From assembly GCA_963682175.1 (NCBI GenBank), contig OY821787.1:10518501-10582500 (forward strand): a stretch of DNA of 64,000 nucleotides. Direction: 5' to 3'. The stretch comes from Triglochin maritima. Lineage: Eukaryota > Streptophyta > Magnoliopsida > Alismatales > Juncaginaceae. The notes beneath the pieces are model-generated. The model was not told the origin of the DNA and searched no databases. It saw only the letters and a list, made by a program, of their open reading frames with translations. A program made the translations under genes and the position numbers. Numbering within the stretch: the first letter of the stretch is position 1; the number at the start of each line of letters is the position of its first letter. Of the stretch, positions 46,085 to 58,828 are shown piece by piece.

Positions 46085-47722
46085 TCAAGCTAACAAGGAG
46101 CTCCCTGTTGGCACCCAATCACCGCCCTGAATGAAATTCTGCACAGAATACGCCCCAACATGTTCTTCCGGAATCTGACTACTCCATTTCACTCTTCCAC
46201 TAACATTAGCCCCCGGGCCGGAGTTCCCGAACTCACCATAAAACAACGTCGCCAGAGCGAAATCACCGGACCACGGTAGCCACCCCTCGGGCCTCACGAT
46301 CTCGTCGATGTAGCTGTTAAGGAACACGACCCTCGAGTACTCCTTCCAAGGCCTCCCGAGGTAGTTCTTGTGCTTATCCGGCTTCTCCTTGTACAATGCC
46401 ATGTACTCCGGTGTCCCACTCAGTGTGCAATTGCGAAACACAAAGCCGGTCGATTGCGCCGGGTCCACCCGGCCCTGCGCCGTGAACGCATTCGTCTCAC
46501 CTTTGTTGGGGTTCTGCGGCCGCGGCTGAACTAATAGTGTACATCCCTCGAAAATAGCCGCCGAATTGCCAAACACAAAATCAACGGTCCCAACAATCCG
46601 GCACGATCTATAGAATTGCCGCAGCGAGTGGGCATACAGAGTATCCTGATGCCCCAAAAACTCAACATTCTCAATAACCGAAAGATCGCTATCGGACCGG
46701 AACGCCACCGCCTGGTGCTGCTCCGGTCCGGCAGTATTCTGGAAAGTAATATCCCTCGCCATAAACCGATCCCCAACCACTGTAACCGTACCGGTGTTAT
46801 AAGTCGTAACCCCGACCATCTGCGAGCTCCGATTCCCCGTAATCACTGTCTTCCCGATCCCATCGCCCAAAAACACGACATTCGTCTTCTCGAACGGCAC
46901 ATTCACAATCTCATCATAAACCCCCGCCTCAATATGAATGACAAACGGATTCCTCCCGAAATCCGGCGCCGCATCCACAGCGTCCTGCACAGATCCGTAG
47001 CAAATCCCATCCTTCCCACCGCAAACCCGAGCATTCGGTGTGAGATTCTCCGGCATAGCGGCAATGAAACTTCCGGTAAAAGCTCTACCCACACGGGCCT
47101 CCCCCCAGTACCCGTCTCGCTCAGTCTGGGGAGGCCTCCATGCCTCTATATCGTCTCCGAACCGGCGGTACGCCAACAAAATCGACAGCGCATTGCTGGT
47201 GATATCGAACAACTCGATCAAATACCGCATTGCGGCGTCAACCTGCTTCGTCCCGTTGACATACTTCAATCCAGAAAAACAATCGTACTGGTACTGCAAC
47301 GCCGCGCTCGTCCACGCCCTAGCGCCGTCGAGGTTCGCTCCGCGAACGGCCTCCGACGCCTGGAAGAGGCGTTCAGACGAGAACGATAGAAGCTCAATGC
47401 AGTTCTTCGCCGTATTCGTGCGGTTGAGATTCCCATTAGATGCATCCCGAATCGCCTTCGCAGTCTTCTGGGCGACGTCGACGTTGGCCGCGGAGGCGGC
47501 GAGATTGGAAATAATAAGATCCGACGGAGTCCGGTTTAAGGAAGAGTTACGGTTGAGAGTTGATTCGCAGGTTTGAGGGAATCGGGTGGCCTTGCAGGCT
47601 TGGGCGATGGAGAGGGAGATTGCGTTGGGGTGGAATTGGGGTCGGTGGGACCCAGACGCGGAGGAGGGGATGTATGAGAGGGAGTAGAGGAGGAGGAGAG
47701 AGAGGATGAGAATGGAGGCCAT
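46085..47722 (-). CDS. PME51: Pectinesterase/pectinesterase inhibitor, PME51-like (type I pectin methylesterase)
   Basis: Removes methyl esters from homogalacturonan in the cell wall. I start at the Met at 47722: it has A at -3 and G at +4 and opens a clean signal peptide (MASILILSLLLLYSLSYIPS), giving 545 residues, close to PME51 homologues. The frame is open up to another ATG at 47959 (624 residues); the extra Pro/Ser-rich 79 residues are probably 5' leader, and a third ATG is at 47776. Next comes a PMEI domain with its four Cys (QACKATRFPQTC, NCIELL, YDCFSG), then a CE8 domain with all active-site residues: HQAVAF and GHQDTLY (two Gln and the first Asp), VDFVFGNSAAIF (second Asp) and LGRPWKEYSRV (Arg, Trp). 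Pectinesterase genes usually have at least one intron; here the whole protein is in one exon. Looks functional. Confidence 0.93.
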   Translation of the reverse strand: MASILILSLLLLYSLSYIPSSASGSHRPQFHPNAISLSIAQACKATRFPQTCESTLNRNSSLNRTPSDLIISNLAASAANVDVAQKTAKAIRDASNGNLNRTNTAKNCIELLSFSSERLFQASEAVRGANLDGARAWTSAALQYQYDCFSGLKYVNGTKQVDAAMRYLIELFDITSNALSILLAYRRFGDDIEAWRPPQTERDGYWGEARVGRAFTGSFIAAMPENLTPNARVCGGKDGICYGSVQDAVDAAPDFGRNPFVIHIEAGVYDEIVNVPFEKTNVVFLGDGIGKTVITGNRSSQMVGVTTYNTGTVTVVGDRFMARDITFQNTAGPEQHQAVAFRSDSDLSVIENVEFLGHQDTLYAHSLRQFYRSCRIVGTVDFVFGNSAAIFEGCTLLVQPRPQNPNKGETNAFTAQGRVDPAQSTGFVFRNCTLSGTPEYMALYKEKPDKHKNYLGRPWKEYSRVVFLNSYIDEIVRPEGWLPWSGDFALATLFYGEFGNSGPGANVSGRVKWSSQIPEEHVGAYSVQNFIQGGDWVPTGSSLLA

Positions 47723-47959
47723 CGTGAGGCGGAGGATGAGAGAGAGGGAAGGAGTGATGGATTTGCGGAGGTGCATTTTGGGGGATTTTAAAGGGGGAGA
47801 GTGAGAGAGAATGGGTTTGTCGTTTTTTTGGTAGGGGTTTGATGAGAGGGGTGGTGGGCCGTCGGCAGATAAGTCGTTTCTTTTGCATGGGATTTGGGCC
47901 GGAGTTGGTGTTGGGTTCTTGGATTTTAAGGGATAAGAGGACGTGTTTGTTTTTGTCAT

Positions 47960-49129
47960 CTTAGCTTAATTTTATTTCTATATGTTTACTTACGGATTTC
48001 AGGTTTAGTAGATACTTATTATGATTTTAGAAGTGGAAAACTCTGTGTGCTTCCATATTTGTTATAAATGGATTTATTGCCTGGAAATTCCAAATACGAA
48101 TTATAACTTCTGAGTTGAGACACTGATTGCTCAGGTACACATCGGTATCTATTATTACACTACCTTCTATATTCGTCATACATGTCTCATACCCACTGGG
48201 TGTATTTGGATATTAGGAAATTGGGTGGAGTTTCTGGAAAAACTTACAACGGATAGTTTTTTAATCATCAAATCTACCAGGAAATCAACTTCCTTGGATG
48301 CAAATGTTGCTTTGAATCTAATGACTATTTTGCCAATTAAAAAGTCAATAAATGGATGGCAACTCTAGTCAACTAGGGGTGAGGAGTCAACGTAACCCAT
48401 GTAATAATGGCAAAAACTGAAGAAACTCACTTAAGTGGAACTAGGGTGACGAGTTTCTTTCGTTTGCATGTAAAATGGAGAATTTGGATTCTCAAAGCAA
48501 CTGATTTCTGGACAGTCCAGTCGAGAAGGCTCAACGATCGGCTTGACATCCACCCATGTTGTCCATGCGTAGTCATGAAGAAAATATAATCCCAATCGAG
48601 CACGTACGAGGAGTGTTAATGAATAGTCCCAAATTGAGAATTTGTGGGCATTCTTCTGAGTTAGAAGTCCTTGGGTTTAGGGATGCAAGCAAATATTTTC
48701 GAATCAGACATAACTTGTATCGGAATTTGAATCCAAATTCCAAATAAGCCTACCAAATTCGAATATGAATTTTATAGCTTACCAATTTCATACCCAAATT
48801 TGGAAACTTTTCAAATTCTTAAAACATATTTTTTATATATGTTTTGTTGTATAATCTAAAATATACCTTAAGGGAATTATATTAAATCGTCATGTAAAGA
48901 TTAAGGTAAGTAAGACTCCTACCCACCGATCAAGACAAGCCACTGGTCAACACAAGGTGACTCACATGTGTGAGGTTTTAGGAAGAAATTTAAATTTCAA
49001 AAGTTGAATTTTACCCCTTATAAAAGACAAAGTACAACACATCATTTTTCAGTTTTCCTCTCCCTACTTTCAACTTTTTTGATTGGAGAGGGAAAAGTAG
49101 TAGATGTTTGTTGGTGATGGTGATTTTGG
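47960..49129. other. Intergenic region upstream of the pectinesterase gene
   Basis: Should contain the promoter of the minus-strand pectinesterase gene. No gene or repeat that can be supported. Confidence 0.45.
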
Positions 49130-49510
49130 TGGCTCAAGGTGATGATGGTAGGAAGTGGTGGTTACAGAATATGATGGTTAGGTAGTGACGGTGGTGGTAG
49201 GTGTTAGTGGTGGCTACGAAAGGTGGTGGTGTGGTAAGTGGTGGTGTTGGGTGGTGGTAGGTGTTAGTGGTGACTACAAAAGGTGGTGGCAGTAATAGGT
49301 GGTTGTGGAGGTGATAGTAGTGGCCTTGGAAAGTGGTGGTGGCGATAGTAGGTGGTCGAAATCTATTAGTGGTGACCATGGAAGGGTGTTTGGGTGGAAG
49401 TGGTGGTGGTAGATGGTAGTGGTGACGAACGAAGGTTGTGGTGGTAGATGATAAAGGTGGTGGGTGCATATGCGATAATGGTAATGAGTGATATTGCAAT
49501 GGTGGTGGCT
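49130..49510 (+). repeat. GGT/GGTA-rich low-complexity tract
   Basis: Long runs of GGTGGTGG with GGTAGTGGTG and GTGATGGTAG; the unit GGTGGTAGGTGTTAGTGGTG occurs twice (49192 and 49252). It creates a Pro/Thr-rich frame on the other strand that is not a gene. Confidence 0.8.
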
Positions 49511-49539
49511 GAGAGGCAGTGGTGATGGTAATCTCGGAT

Positions 49540-50130
49540 TTGAAGGTGTGTATTTTATACTGATTGTGAGGGTATTTTAGAGTTAATGTGTGGGTATGTT
49601 CAATAGATTTTTAGATGCTTTGCCGGGTATTTTATTCTGAATGTGAGAGTATGTTCAATAGATTTTCATATGCTTTTGCCGGGTATATTATTCTGAATGT
49701 GAGGGTATTCAAGGTGGGTATTTTATACTGGTTGTGAGGGTATTTTGGAGTTTATGTGTGGGTAAGTTTGATAGATTTGTAGGTACTTTTGTTGGGTATG
49801 TTATATTGAATGAGATGGTATTTTCAACGTAAGTCTTTTATACTGTGAGGATATTTTGGAGTTAATGTGTGGGTATGTTCAATAGATTTTGTAGATACTT
49901 TTGCTGATTTTTTATGCTGAATGTGAGGCAAAGTGGATATTTTATACCGACTGTGAGGGTATTTTGGAGTTAATGTATAGGTATGTTCAATAAATTCGAT
50001 GTGCTTTTGCTAGGTATTTTTATATTTAATGTGAGGGTACTTTCAAGGTGGGTATTTAATGCTGATTGTTAGGGGTATCTTGGAGTTAATGTGTGGGTAT
50101 GTTCAATAGGAGTATTTTTGAGGTCCAATA
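49540..50130 (+). repeat. Degenerate minisatellite, about 100-bp unit
   Basis: GAGGGTATTTTGGAGTTAAT with GTGTGGGTATGTTCAATAG and TTTTGC-GGGTATTTTAT recur about six times at steps of roughly 95-170 bp. No coding potential. Confidence 0.75.
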
Positions 50131-52474
50131 AGAGTATTTTCATGGTGCACTCTGGGTTTAGTGATACAGTTTAAGCATTTTTGTGTTATAACAATGAGAA
50201 TATTGCATGTGTTTTGGGTTATATATGAGTATTTTTGTTTTATAACAAAGGTATTTTGTGGTGTAATATGGATATTTTAATTTGACAATACTTGCTCTAA
50301 ATGTAACAAGACAGTAGAAAACAAGGATCACCGCTATGATAAGAGGACACTATCTGATAAAAGGACAAGAAATCAGAAAAACTAAAAACTAAAACTAAAT
50401 CTCAAAAAAAAAACCAAAACCCACTTCCAAGGGGGAAAAGTGGGTGGGCCTTTTGGGATCTATCAGTAAAGTTTTTTAAACCAATTTAAATTTCAAATTG
50501 TATTGGATAACAACTTTTTTACCAAATACTAACCACATTTTTATTTTCAAATTAAATAATTGATTATCATTTACATTCCTACTGGAATTTTTCAACTCAT
50601 CATCAATTGATTTTGTGTTGGATCCCACAATTCGATAGTTTATTTTTGGGAATATTATTGAACATATTTCTCGTATCTAACGAAACAGTGTGCATAACGA
50701 GTGTGTTTCAGACTTTTTGCTTTGTAATTTTTCATCATTGTCATGTCTCTTATGTTCTCTACTTTTTTTATTATTGGTTGGGTTAATTATAATTATTTGG
50801 GTAAGTTGCATAACCATATGACACCCACCGAGAGAGTGTTTACGGGGTCGGGATCAAACCTAAGTCCTCACCCCACCCAAGTAGTCCTTATTTTCTCATG
50901 TTTTTGAAGTAGGTAAACAGTTTTCCTGGTGACGGTTTCAAGTCATTTGAATGTCTTGTTCCCATCGTGGGCGGCCTCCACGTCGAATCAACGCCAATGC
51001 GTCGAAGAGAAGCATACGCTTCTCAATGCTCAACACATAAAGATGATAAGTACAACCAAAGTTTCAAGATAGGAGCAAAATTTTCGTTAAATTTAAGAAT
51101 TACTAAAGATGTCAGGAGAAATTACAAAGTAACTCATATTTGTCGAAAATATTAATGTCATTCTACTACCGTTTAATGTTTATCACCGTTACCTTTTGTC
51201 ACCGAAGCTGTGGTTCATAACCTTGGTTTATTAATGATATGCTACAAAAAACCATTTTTGAAAAACAACTGTCGGGCAGGAACAAAATTTGTTTTTCCCA
51301 AGATCACTTCCGTAATAACTGAAGACGTGAGAGAAAAGAACTGATTATTCCGATCCAATGATACTCAATTTAAGTGGTGTTTCACCGTTTGCAATGGGTA
51401 GATATAATAAATATATTTTTGAAAAAAGTAATAGGATTTATACTTGTGTGTCGCTTCGGAACATTGAAAAATTTATACTTGTGTTTCACCGTTTGTAATG
51501 GGTAGATATAATAAATATATTTTTGAAAAAAGTAATAGGATTTACCAGAATGCCAACGTATGAAACCCTTATTTGCTTGGATGACATAAAACTCGTCACT
51601 CTTAATTTTCGATCAACACCATTAATTGTTAATTTTACATAAACACTGTTACTAACGTCGGTTAAGTATATTATTATTTATTTTGAAATTTTACAAAATC
51701 AATCCCAAACTATCTACAATTTACTAGTTCTCTTTATTTTGTAGTAACTTTTACAAATTCTTCTTCTATTCACTTATCTCTATCTCTAGCAAGTAATATT
51801 ACACATCTCTAGCAAGTACCATTCACACAAATTCTGTATAATTACATATGAGACATTTATTATGTTACTGTTTCAGTACACTGCTGTTGTGCTGAACTCC
51901 AATTTTAGGATTGATCAAGACTCACAAGGAGACCACTAAACCACCGGATAACTATTTTCATTGGTCACACTAACTTCATTTTGCTTAGTAGGGCAAGAAC
52001 TTCTGTTTTAAACCGTCATATTACCGTAATTAACAGCAAATGGTTTACAAGTAACCCAATCCTCGAAGAAAACGATATGAAATGTAAAGGTGACAAAAAA
52101 CAACACAACGGAATCACCACTTACAAGAAAGAAATAGAAGTGATGCACATCATGTATTTGTCTCATATAATCCAGTAAACCATATAATCTCATAAAGCAC
52201 AGGATAAATAACAGGAGCAAGAATTGAAACGCTAATAACTACATGTTTCAACTCCAGGAATGAAAGAATTCACTGAGACTTCAGAAGTGTATACTGTTAC
52301 ACACTGCAAAGACCGACAACAGTCTTCTTGCAGAAATCTCTGTGGTGATGTCCTACTTTACCTTTTAGCCACAACAATTTCCACCACCCAACAATGACTA
52401 CTCTCTCGAATGCTAAACTTCAAGAATAAATGACGATGACAACTTGCAGCAGACAAATGCATATTTTGATCGCT
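50131..52474. other. Intergenic, with a 108-bp tandem duplication
   Basis: TTTCACCGTTTG-AATGGGTA followed by GATATAATAAATATATTTTTG and GAAAAAAGTAATAGG is present at about 51379 and 51486. From about 51980 to 52474 the sequence is downstream of the FAS2 stop codon and may hold its 3' UTR. No other gene recognised. Confidence 0.5.
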
Positions 52475-55400
52475 CTATCCAATGGTAATTGGAGTAATAC
52501 GTTTTTTGACAGGCTTGCTTGGCTTCTCGTGCGTAGTAGTCTTAGTTGGGGTGGACAACTGTGGCTTCTCTAAAACCTCATCTGCAGTTTGATCAGTCTC
52601 AACACCTTGTGCGTCATCAAGGCCCATTCTCGAATCACAATTTGGTACCGTAGGTCTAACATCAGGATTTTCATTAGCAGGTTTAACTGCTTCCGAGAGG
52701 GAAAGAAGTCAGTAGTTTCTAAACTCAAAGGAAACAAAAAGAAGAAAAGCTTTTATATTTGAGGAATAATAACTAATATGACAACATCAATGTATTTGTC
52801 TGTGGTTGAAAGTCAAGTGATGTAAAGGAAATATTCCCTTTCATAGAATCGTCACTCGCCAATGAGAAACAAGATACTAACTAGGAAAAGAAAAACTAGA
52901 CAAAATCTAATCAAAAGAGGAAATTGGACAACATAATCTAGTTTGGACAAGAGGAAAACAATTCAAGCTCAATGGTATATGTAGATCAGTCACTTGGATG
53001 GGGTCCACTCCAATAGCCACTATCGAAGTACAGAAAATGGCAAAATGTAAGACAGACGAGGTGATAAGTCTAAACTCATGGACTGTGATCTGTAAAACAA
53101 TCCACAAAACAAACTTGAAGTTGAGACACTGCTCCACTACAGACAAATAATGATTTCTATGACAGAGACATTTACCTATGAAAGCTTAAGATCAAATAAC
53201 ATGTCTTTATGTGGAAATACCCACAATACACTATAGAATGGTTAAGGTACAGAAAATTAAGGTTGTTTTACCCCTATCCACCCGACATAATAGAAGCTAC
53301 CCCTATTGATAGTTGAGAATCTAGAGTTTCATTTATCACTAAAAGAGACAAGCTCATCAAAACCAATAACAGGCAAGCACTTTTGAATTTGACAGTACAT
53401 CAGTCCAGTAAAGAAATTTATAGATGTAAAATGTACCTGACAGTGGAACAGGCAACCCTAGCTCACCATTTTCAAATTCAATAAGAGTACAATAACAATC
53501 TCGAGAGGCCACAGCCAAAAATGTACCATCATGCGACCTGATAAGTGAAAAGATACGAAGAAGCATTTTCAAAGCAGGAGCAAAATAAGTCAACAAGAAA
53601 TAAGGTCCAAAAGTTAAAACTTAAAATTACCAAGCAATGTCAGTAATAGCAGCATAGTGAAGGCCAGCAAACACAGCTATAGGCTGAACAGTCGAAGTAT
53701 CATACAGATAAACAGAATTCAACGTGGCCACAGCAAAAATAACCCGGTGTGGTAATTTGAAGAAACCAGATGCTACCATCACAAATAAACAAGACGAATA
53801 TTACAAAGAATGCAAATAAGAAACCAGAAGTGTATGGAAGTAGATTACCTGAATGAGAACCTCGGAGTTGAAAAATAATAGGACAGAAACGAACTGCAAC
53901 AATGGGCTTGTTAGCCCCTGGAAGTTGCACTGTGGGTCTGTACATAAACTGTAAATCCATCAGAAATGAGAAATTTACTGAAGAATGAACAAAAACTTCT
54001 TTATCAGGTAATAGAATATTATTTTTTAAGTTTTATTAAAATGGAGAGAAAAAATATTAAAACCTAGAGTCTAATGCTGCAGTCAATAACTAGCAAAACA
54101 TAGGAACTAACGTAATTGTTCTGAAGGGATGTATTACGTTAGATATACAAACTTTAAAAAAAGATGCTTGCCTTGATAAATCTTTCCTTGCAAATATATA
54201 TGCAGTGTTTACTGTTTCAGATGCTGGAGAAAATTTGTGAGTGCCTGAAAAGATAGATATTAGCAAATATCAAAGGGAACTTCGGTACAGTCAGTGAAGT
54301 TTTGCTCAAATGCTGATTGTCATGAGAAACAATTGAGAAAGCCATATACACAGAATTCCAAACAAGTAATTAAATATTATTGTTTCCACAATATAGTGTT
54401 AGTTTTTCGTTAAGAAAATATTCGCTGAATAAATTCAGCTTGAACATCAAGATTGAACTACTAGTGTCTCACATGAACTTCAAAAGATCCATCAATAGTG
54501 AAACACTTTCTGTAATACAGTGGAGACGTCAAATAAATTTCTTTTTCTGGATAATCCCCTAGACTATCATGCCCTCTTTCAAACCTTGTTTCTCTTCAGG
54601 TAATGGAAGTCATCCTTCATTGAACTATTACAATGGAATTTAGAACTATTATAATAATCCAAACAAAGGAGAAACAGAAAATTAGATTTTCACACAATGT
54701 TGTCAATTTCGAAAGAATGGCATGGCAACGTATTTTTTACCTGCTGGAACAACTAAAAAAGATCCATCAGGAGACCATGCCAGCCGCCGGAAGAACGATG
54801 GCAAAGTCTCATCATGAAAAAGATGAGTTCTAGCAAAAGAAACCTGAAATAAAACAAAGCTTTAGGTCCTAAAGAAACACGCAAATCGGATAAAAAACTG
54901 AAATACATTAGCCTATGAACCTTAGAATCATCTTGGTTTTGTGGGTCTGACTTAGCAATCACATGCTGGCAAACATAATTCATCTTCTTTGCACCTTTTG
55001 ATCTACTCTGCACCTTTTTTGCATACACACGACATGTTCTATCTGAACTAAGGGATGCAACATAGCAGTCTAAAGGATCCCATGCAACTCCTTGAACATA
55101 ATGTAAGTGACCATCCAGAGCCTGATGTGTGCAACCTGGTAGGGACAGCATAAGAACTGTCAATGTTCATCAAGGTATTCGCAGAAAAACAGTATGAAGA
55201 TATATAAACTTATGCTAGCATCTGATAGAAACCAAAACTATATTTCACCTTTACTGATATCCCATATGATGCATAAATTATCAACGGATCCAGAAATAAC
55301 GAACAGACCATCAGCAGACCACTCAAGGTCTAAAACATCCTTCTGGTGGTGCCTGGTTCAGATGTGACCCACTGGAGATAAGAAGACAATAATTTTTATT

Positions 55401-58400
55401 CTTCAACTCACAGTAATAAAGCTAGAGCTTACAGTAATCTTTTCATAATTTTCCAGCTGTCACCATCATCGGATGAGTGTAATTTCCATATCACCAGCTC
55501 ACCTCCTATACAAAAAACCAAATAATTCAATCACCACTAAGCAAAATCATAGGAACAGCTACATTAGATTGTAGAACTTAAATACATACAATACAATAAC
55601 TAAGGATGCATACCATCAGCACCAGAAGCAAGCAATTCTCCTGCATAAACCAAAGCAGGAAGGTTAACTCCAGTTCTCTGGCCATTAGATGCTGGTTTCA
55701 GGAATGATTTAGAAATCCTAGAAGTCCTATTTAGGAGAAACTAAGCCGAAGCACAAGCGATGAACTTCTGTAATTCAAAATTCCAATTCCAATTCAGAAG
55801 TAATCTTGTGTAGCAAATTATGGGATTAAGTTATCGATCAAAAACCACTATACCAGTAGAATATTCTAACAGTATAGGCGTATAGCATTATATGGAAGTT
55901 GGTTTAGCTTTTTAAGTACAAACAATGCTATCTTGAAAGAGGTTAAATAATTTACACAATATTTTGGAGGGCCTGAGATAACATGAACCGTCTGCAATAG
56001 CTAAATTTGTGCCATTACATTATAATGTGATATTTAATTAAGTTAAAGATCAAAGTGGGTCTTGAAGAAAAAGTGCACCAGATGGTGATGATGATGTTTT
56101 TTTATTGGTAGTGAATCTCAAGACTTGTGACTCCATAATTCTCAATGTCGGTTCTAGGTCACAAGTCGCCTTTCAGCCCTTGAAGAAAAAAGACTTACAA
56201 CTCATTCCAGGTTGGCAACCCATTTTCTCTAGGATTTTAGGGAGAAGGTTGTGGAAAATGCTTTTAAAACACATTTTACTTCTGTTGTTAAATCCTACCG
56301 AAGGAGTAGGAGGTCCGTCTTCTTTTGTAGACTGTTATCTTGGTTGTCCTATCCAAAAGGAGCCCTGAAAATTAAATTAAATTCCAAAATCCAGATGGGT
56401 ATTCCACTAATAACATGAAAGTGTGATTGTAGGAACATAACTAGTCGGTGCCTACATAAAGACCCTTAATAAACTATATCTATTAAGGCATCTCTCTATA
56501 CTCTTTCAACAGAAGGGCATAACAGCGAATATTTTACCAGAGGGAGAGAAGCGCAATACGTTTACTGCAGAGCTATGGTAAGAAAGACTTTTGCAGTATG
56601 AAACTCTAGGAACTTTATCCTGTGGTCCACATGGAGTTACCATCCATAGCTGCACATCAAACAAAAGCATCACACAAACGGAATGAGTACACAATATGGG
56701 CTACAAGCAACAAAATGAAAGAATTTTGAATACAAGAGGTTTCTTGCTAGAGTACTCAAGCATATTTTAGAAGTATTCATCAAGCCTCCACCATAGCAAG
56801 GTTCCTAGAACAATTGGATATTTTTAAATTAACAAATTGATTAACTTATAGTGTTCAATAACACAAGAGCAAGACGAAGCTACAAGATGGATATGGATGT
56901 CCACAAATGGCCCATTATTCAGCAGCAAACTCAATGACTGACACAATGGTAAATTTAACACTTTTATTTTATCAGTTAGCAAATTTGATACTTCTTTCTA
57001 CAGAATATATTTTTGAAGAATCCCTTTGGAGGCAATTTAAATTAAATTAAATATTTATACAAGGAAACCTTTTCAATTACGCAGGAGACATTATGCAAGT
57101 AGCCTGGAATATACAACTGACGTTCTTTATGGTTAGGAGTTATTTCAGACAAACTGCTTCTAGAGGTGGACATCCTATAGAGACACACAACGATTGTCCA
57201 TACTGATATCTTCCCTGCCGGGCCCATAAACCATCCAGCTAAAAAACAATACGGAACGATTTCCTGCCTGGGGAAGTATTGGGCAACAAAAACACATCGC
57301 ACATTAGTAGTTTTGAATAAAATATTGGGACTTTTTCGGACAATTTTTTTAATTAAAAAAGCTCGTGATGTCAAAGGTGCAACAAATCACCACTTTGTAG
57401 TAAGCAAGTAAGCACTAAACAAATGAACATAGACTCCTTGCAAGAGATACTAATGAATGGTGATGATAGGAAATAAGGATGGCAATCTTGGTCTACACAA
57501 TTAAAAGAATGATTTTTAAAGATGATAATATCCACTTACCCCTTCTCCTCCAAACTACGGTAAACCTTGGATACTTTTCATCCCAAGACCTACGGAGTCA
57601 ATTTGCACGACACATTGCCACCTCAAAGGTCCAAACTCCATTTTGTTAGTTATCCAACAAATTGTTGAAAGAAAAGGTTTTCTTTGGGTTGCATGGGATG
57701 AATTTGGATATCAAGTAGGACTGGTAAATCAAGTACGGCCCCATCACATGTGCACATGTTTTCATAATTTTGCATTATGCAAGTGATGAAGGGCTGAATA
57801 TTTTAAACCCGTATTGTTTCTAGTGTATATATGTCCATCTTGATTTTTTTATCGATGTCCATCTTGATATTTAACGCACAAATATAGGATTATGATTAAT
57901 TTTCATGGGTTTGTCGTCTATTATTAGATTTGATATGGTCAGCTTATATAGAAAAGAATGAAAATGTGTAGCACAAGTTTGACAGGTACAAGAGTAGGTT
58001 CCCAAGTTTCCAACCATCCCTGATGTTCATGCTAGTCAAGGAAGGGTCAAGGAGAATAAAAAAAGCTCGTAAAACAGATATAGATTTTATAGAATGCACA
58101 GATATCCTTGAAATCAAAATCAGAATCGAACATACCCGTGAATCCGTGATGGCAAACTCAAATTTTGGTCGTGTATAGTTATGGATGCAATTCAATCTAA
58201 ATAAGAATTGCTAAGAAACTAGTGACAAAATGAAATGTTAAAGGAGAGAATCATCCTCTTCTTGTAATACTAACTAAGGTAGTTAAAAAGAGAAAACTAA
58301 CTCTCTAGTTTGTACAAACTGAATTATGAATACTACTAACGATCAACACAATACACCTAAAGAAAAGGGTGTAAATGAGTTGAACGGGGTCAAGTTAAAC

Positions 58401-58828
58401 CCAGCAGAGCTCAAGCTTGAGTCGAGCCGCTCCTAAAGTCAAATCTAACTTCTACAAACAAAAATATGAATATAACTAACAATTAATAAGATAAATCTAA
58501 AGTCAAGTTAAGCCGAGCAGAGCTGCTCCCGAGCTTCTACCGAGTCGAGTCAGCCAAGTGGAGCTCAAGCTCGAGTCGAACTTCTACTCAATATCGCGAT
58601 CCGGAACCCGCTTCCGAGCCCAAGTCATAATAACCCAAGGAGATAATTCTACTCAAATACAACATAAAAATCAATCTCTATAAATAAATAAATAAACAAG
58701 CAAATGGTATGGACCTTGATGTCGCGATCGTTGCCACCGGTGGCGAGGAGGCCGGACTTGGGGTGGAAATCTAGGGTTAGGACGGGCTGCGAGTCGTGCC
58801 AGTTGATCTCTACAAGTCCGCCTCTCAT
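52475..58828 (-). CDS. FAS2: Chromatin assembly factor 1 subunit FAS2 (CAF-1 p60), 12 exons
   Basis: WD40 subunit of CAF-1, which loads H3-H4 onto newly replicated DNA with FAS1 and MSI1 in the nucleus. Start ATG at 58828 ([20 protein letters not shown]). Exons on the minus strand, each checked for splice signals and phase: 58828-58715, 56649-56538, 55640-55614, 55505-55433, 55352-55249, 55135-54921, 54843-54741, 54244-54172, 53937-53849, 53772-53631, 53537-53437, 52686-52475. Sum 1365 nt, 454 residues plus stop, slightly short of the roughly 490 of known FAS2. WD units include [60 protein letters not shown] and [20 protein letters not shown]. The tail ends [10 protein letters not shown], like other p60 proteins. 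Intron 1 is long (2065 bp). Intron 8 has a GC donor. Exon 12 has two possible acceptors 3 nt apart. No stop or frameshift; looks functional. Confidence 0.93.

Noticed and set aside
46616..47576. Frames of 257 and 178 codons antisense to the pectinesterase
   Set aside because: They lie wholly inside the GC-rich pectinesterase coding region and match no family; shadows.
49134..49499. Pro/Thr/His-rich 121-codon frame on the minus strand
   Set aside because: It is the translation of the GGT-rich tract.
52907..53146. 79-codon minus-strand frame as an extra FAS2 exon
   Set aside because: It has no similarity to FAS2, and exons 11 and 12 join in phase without it.
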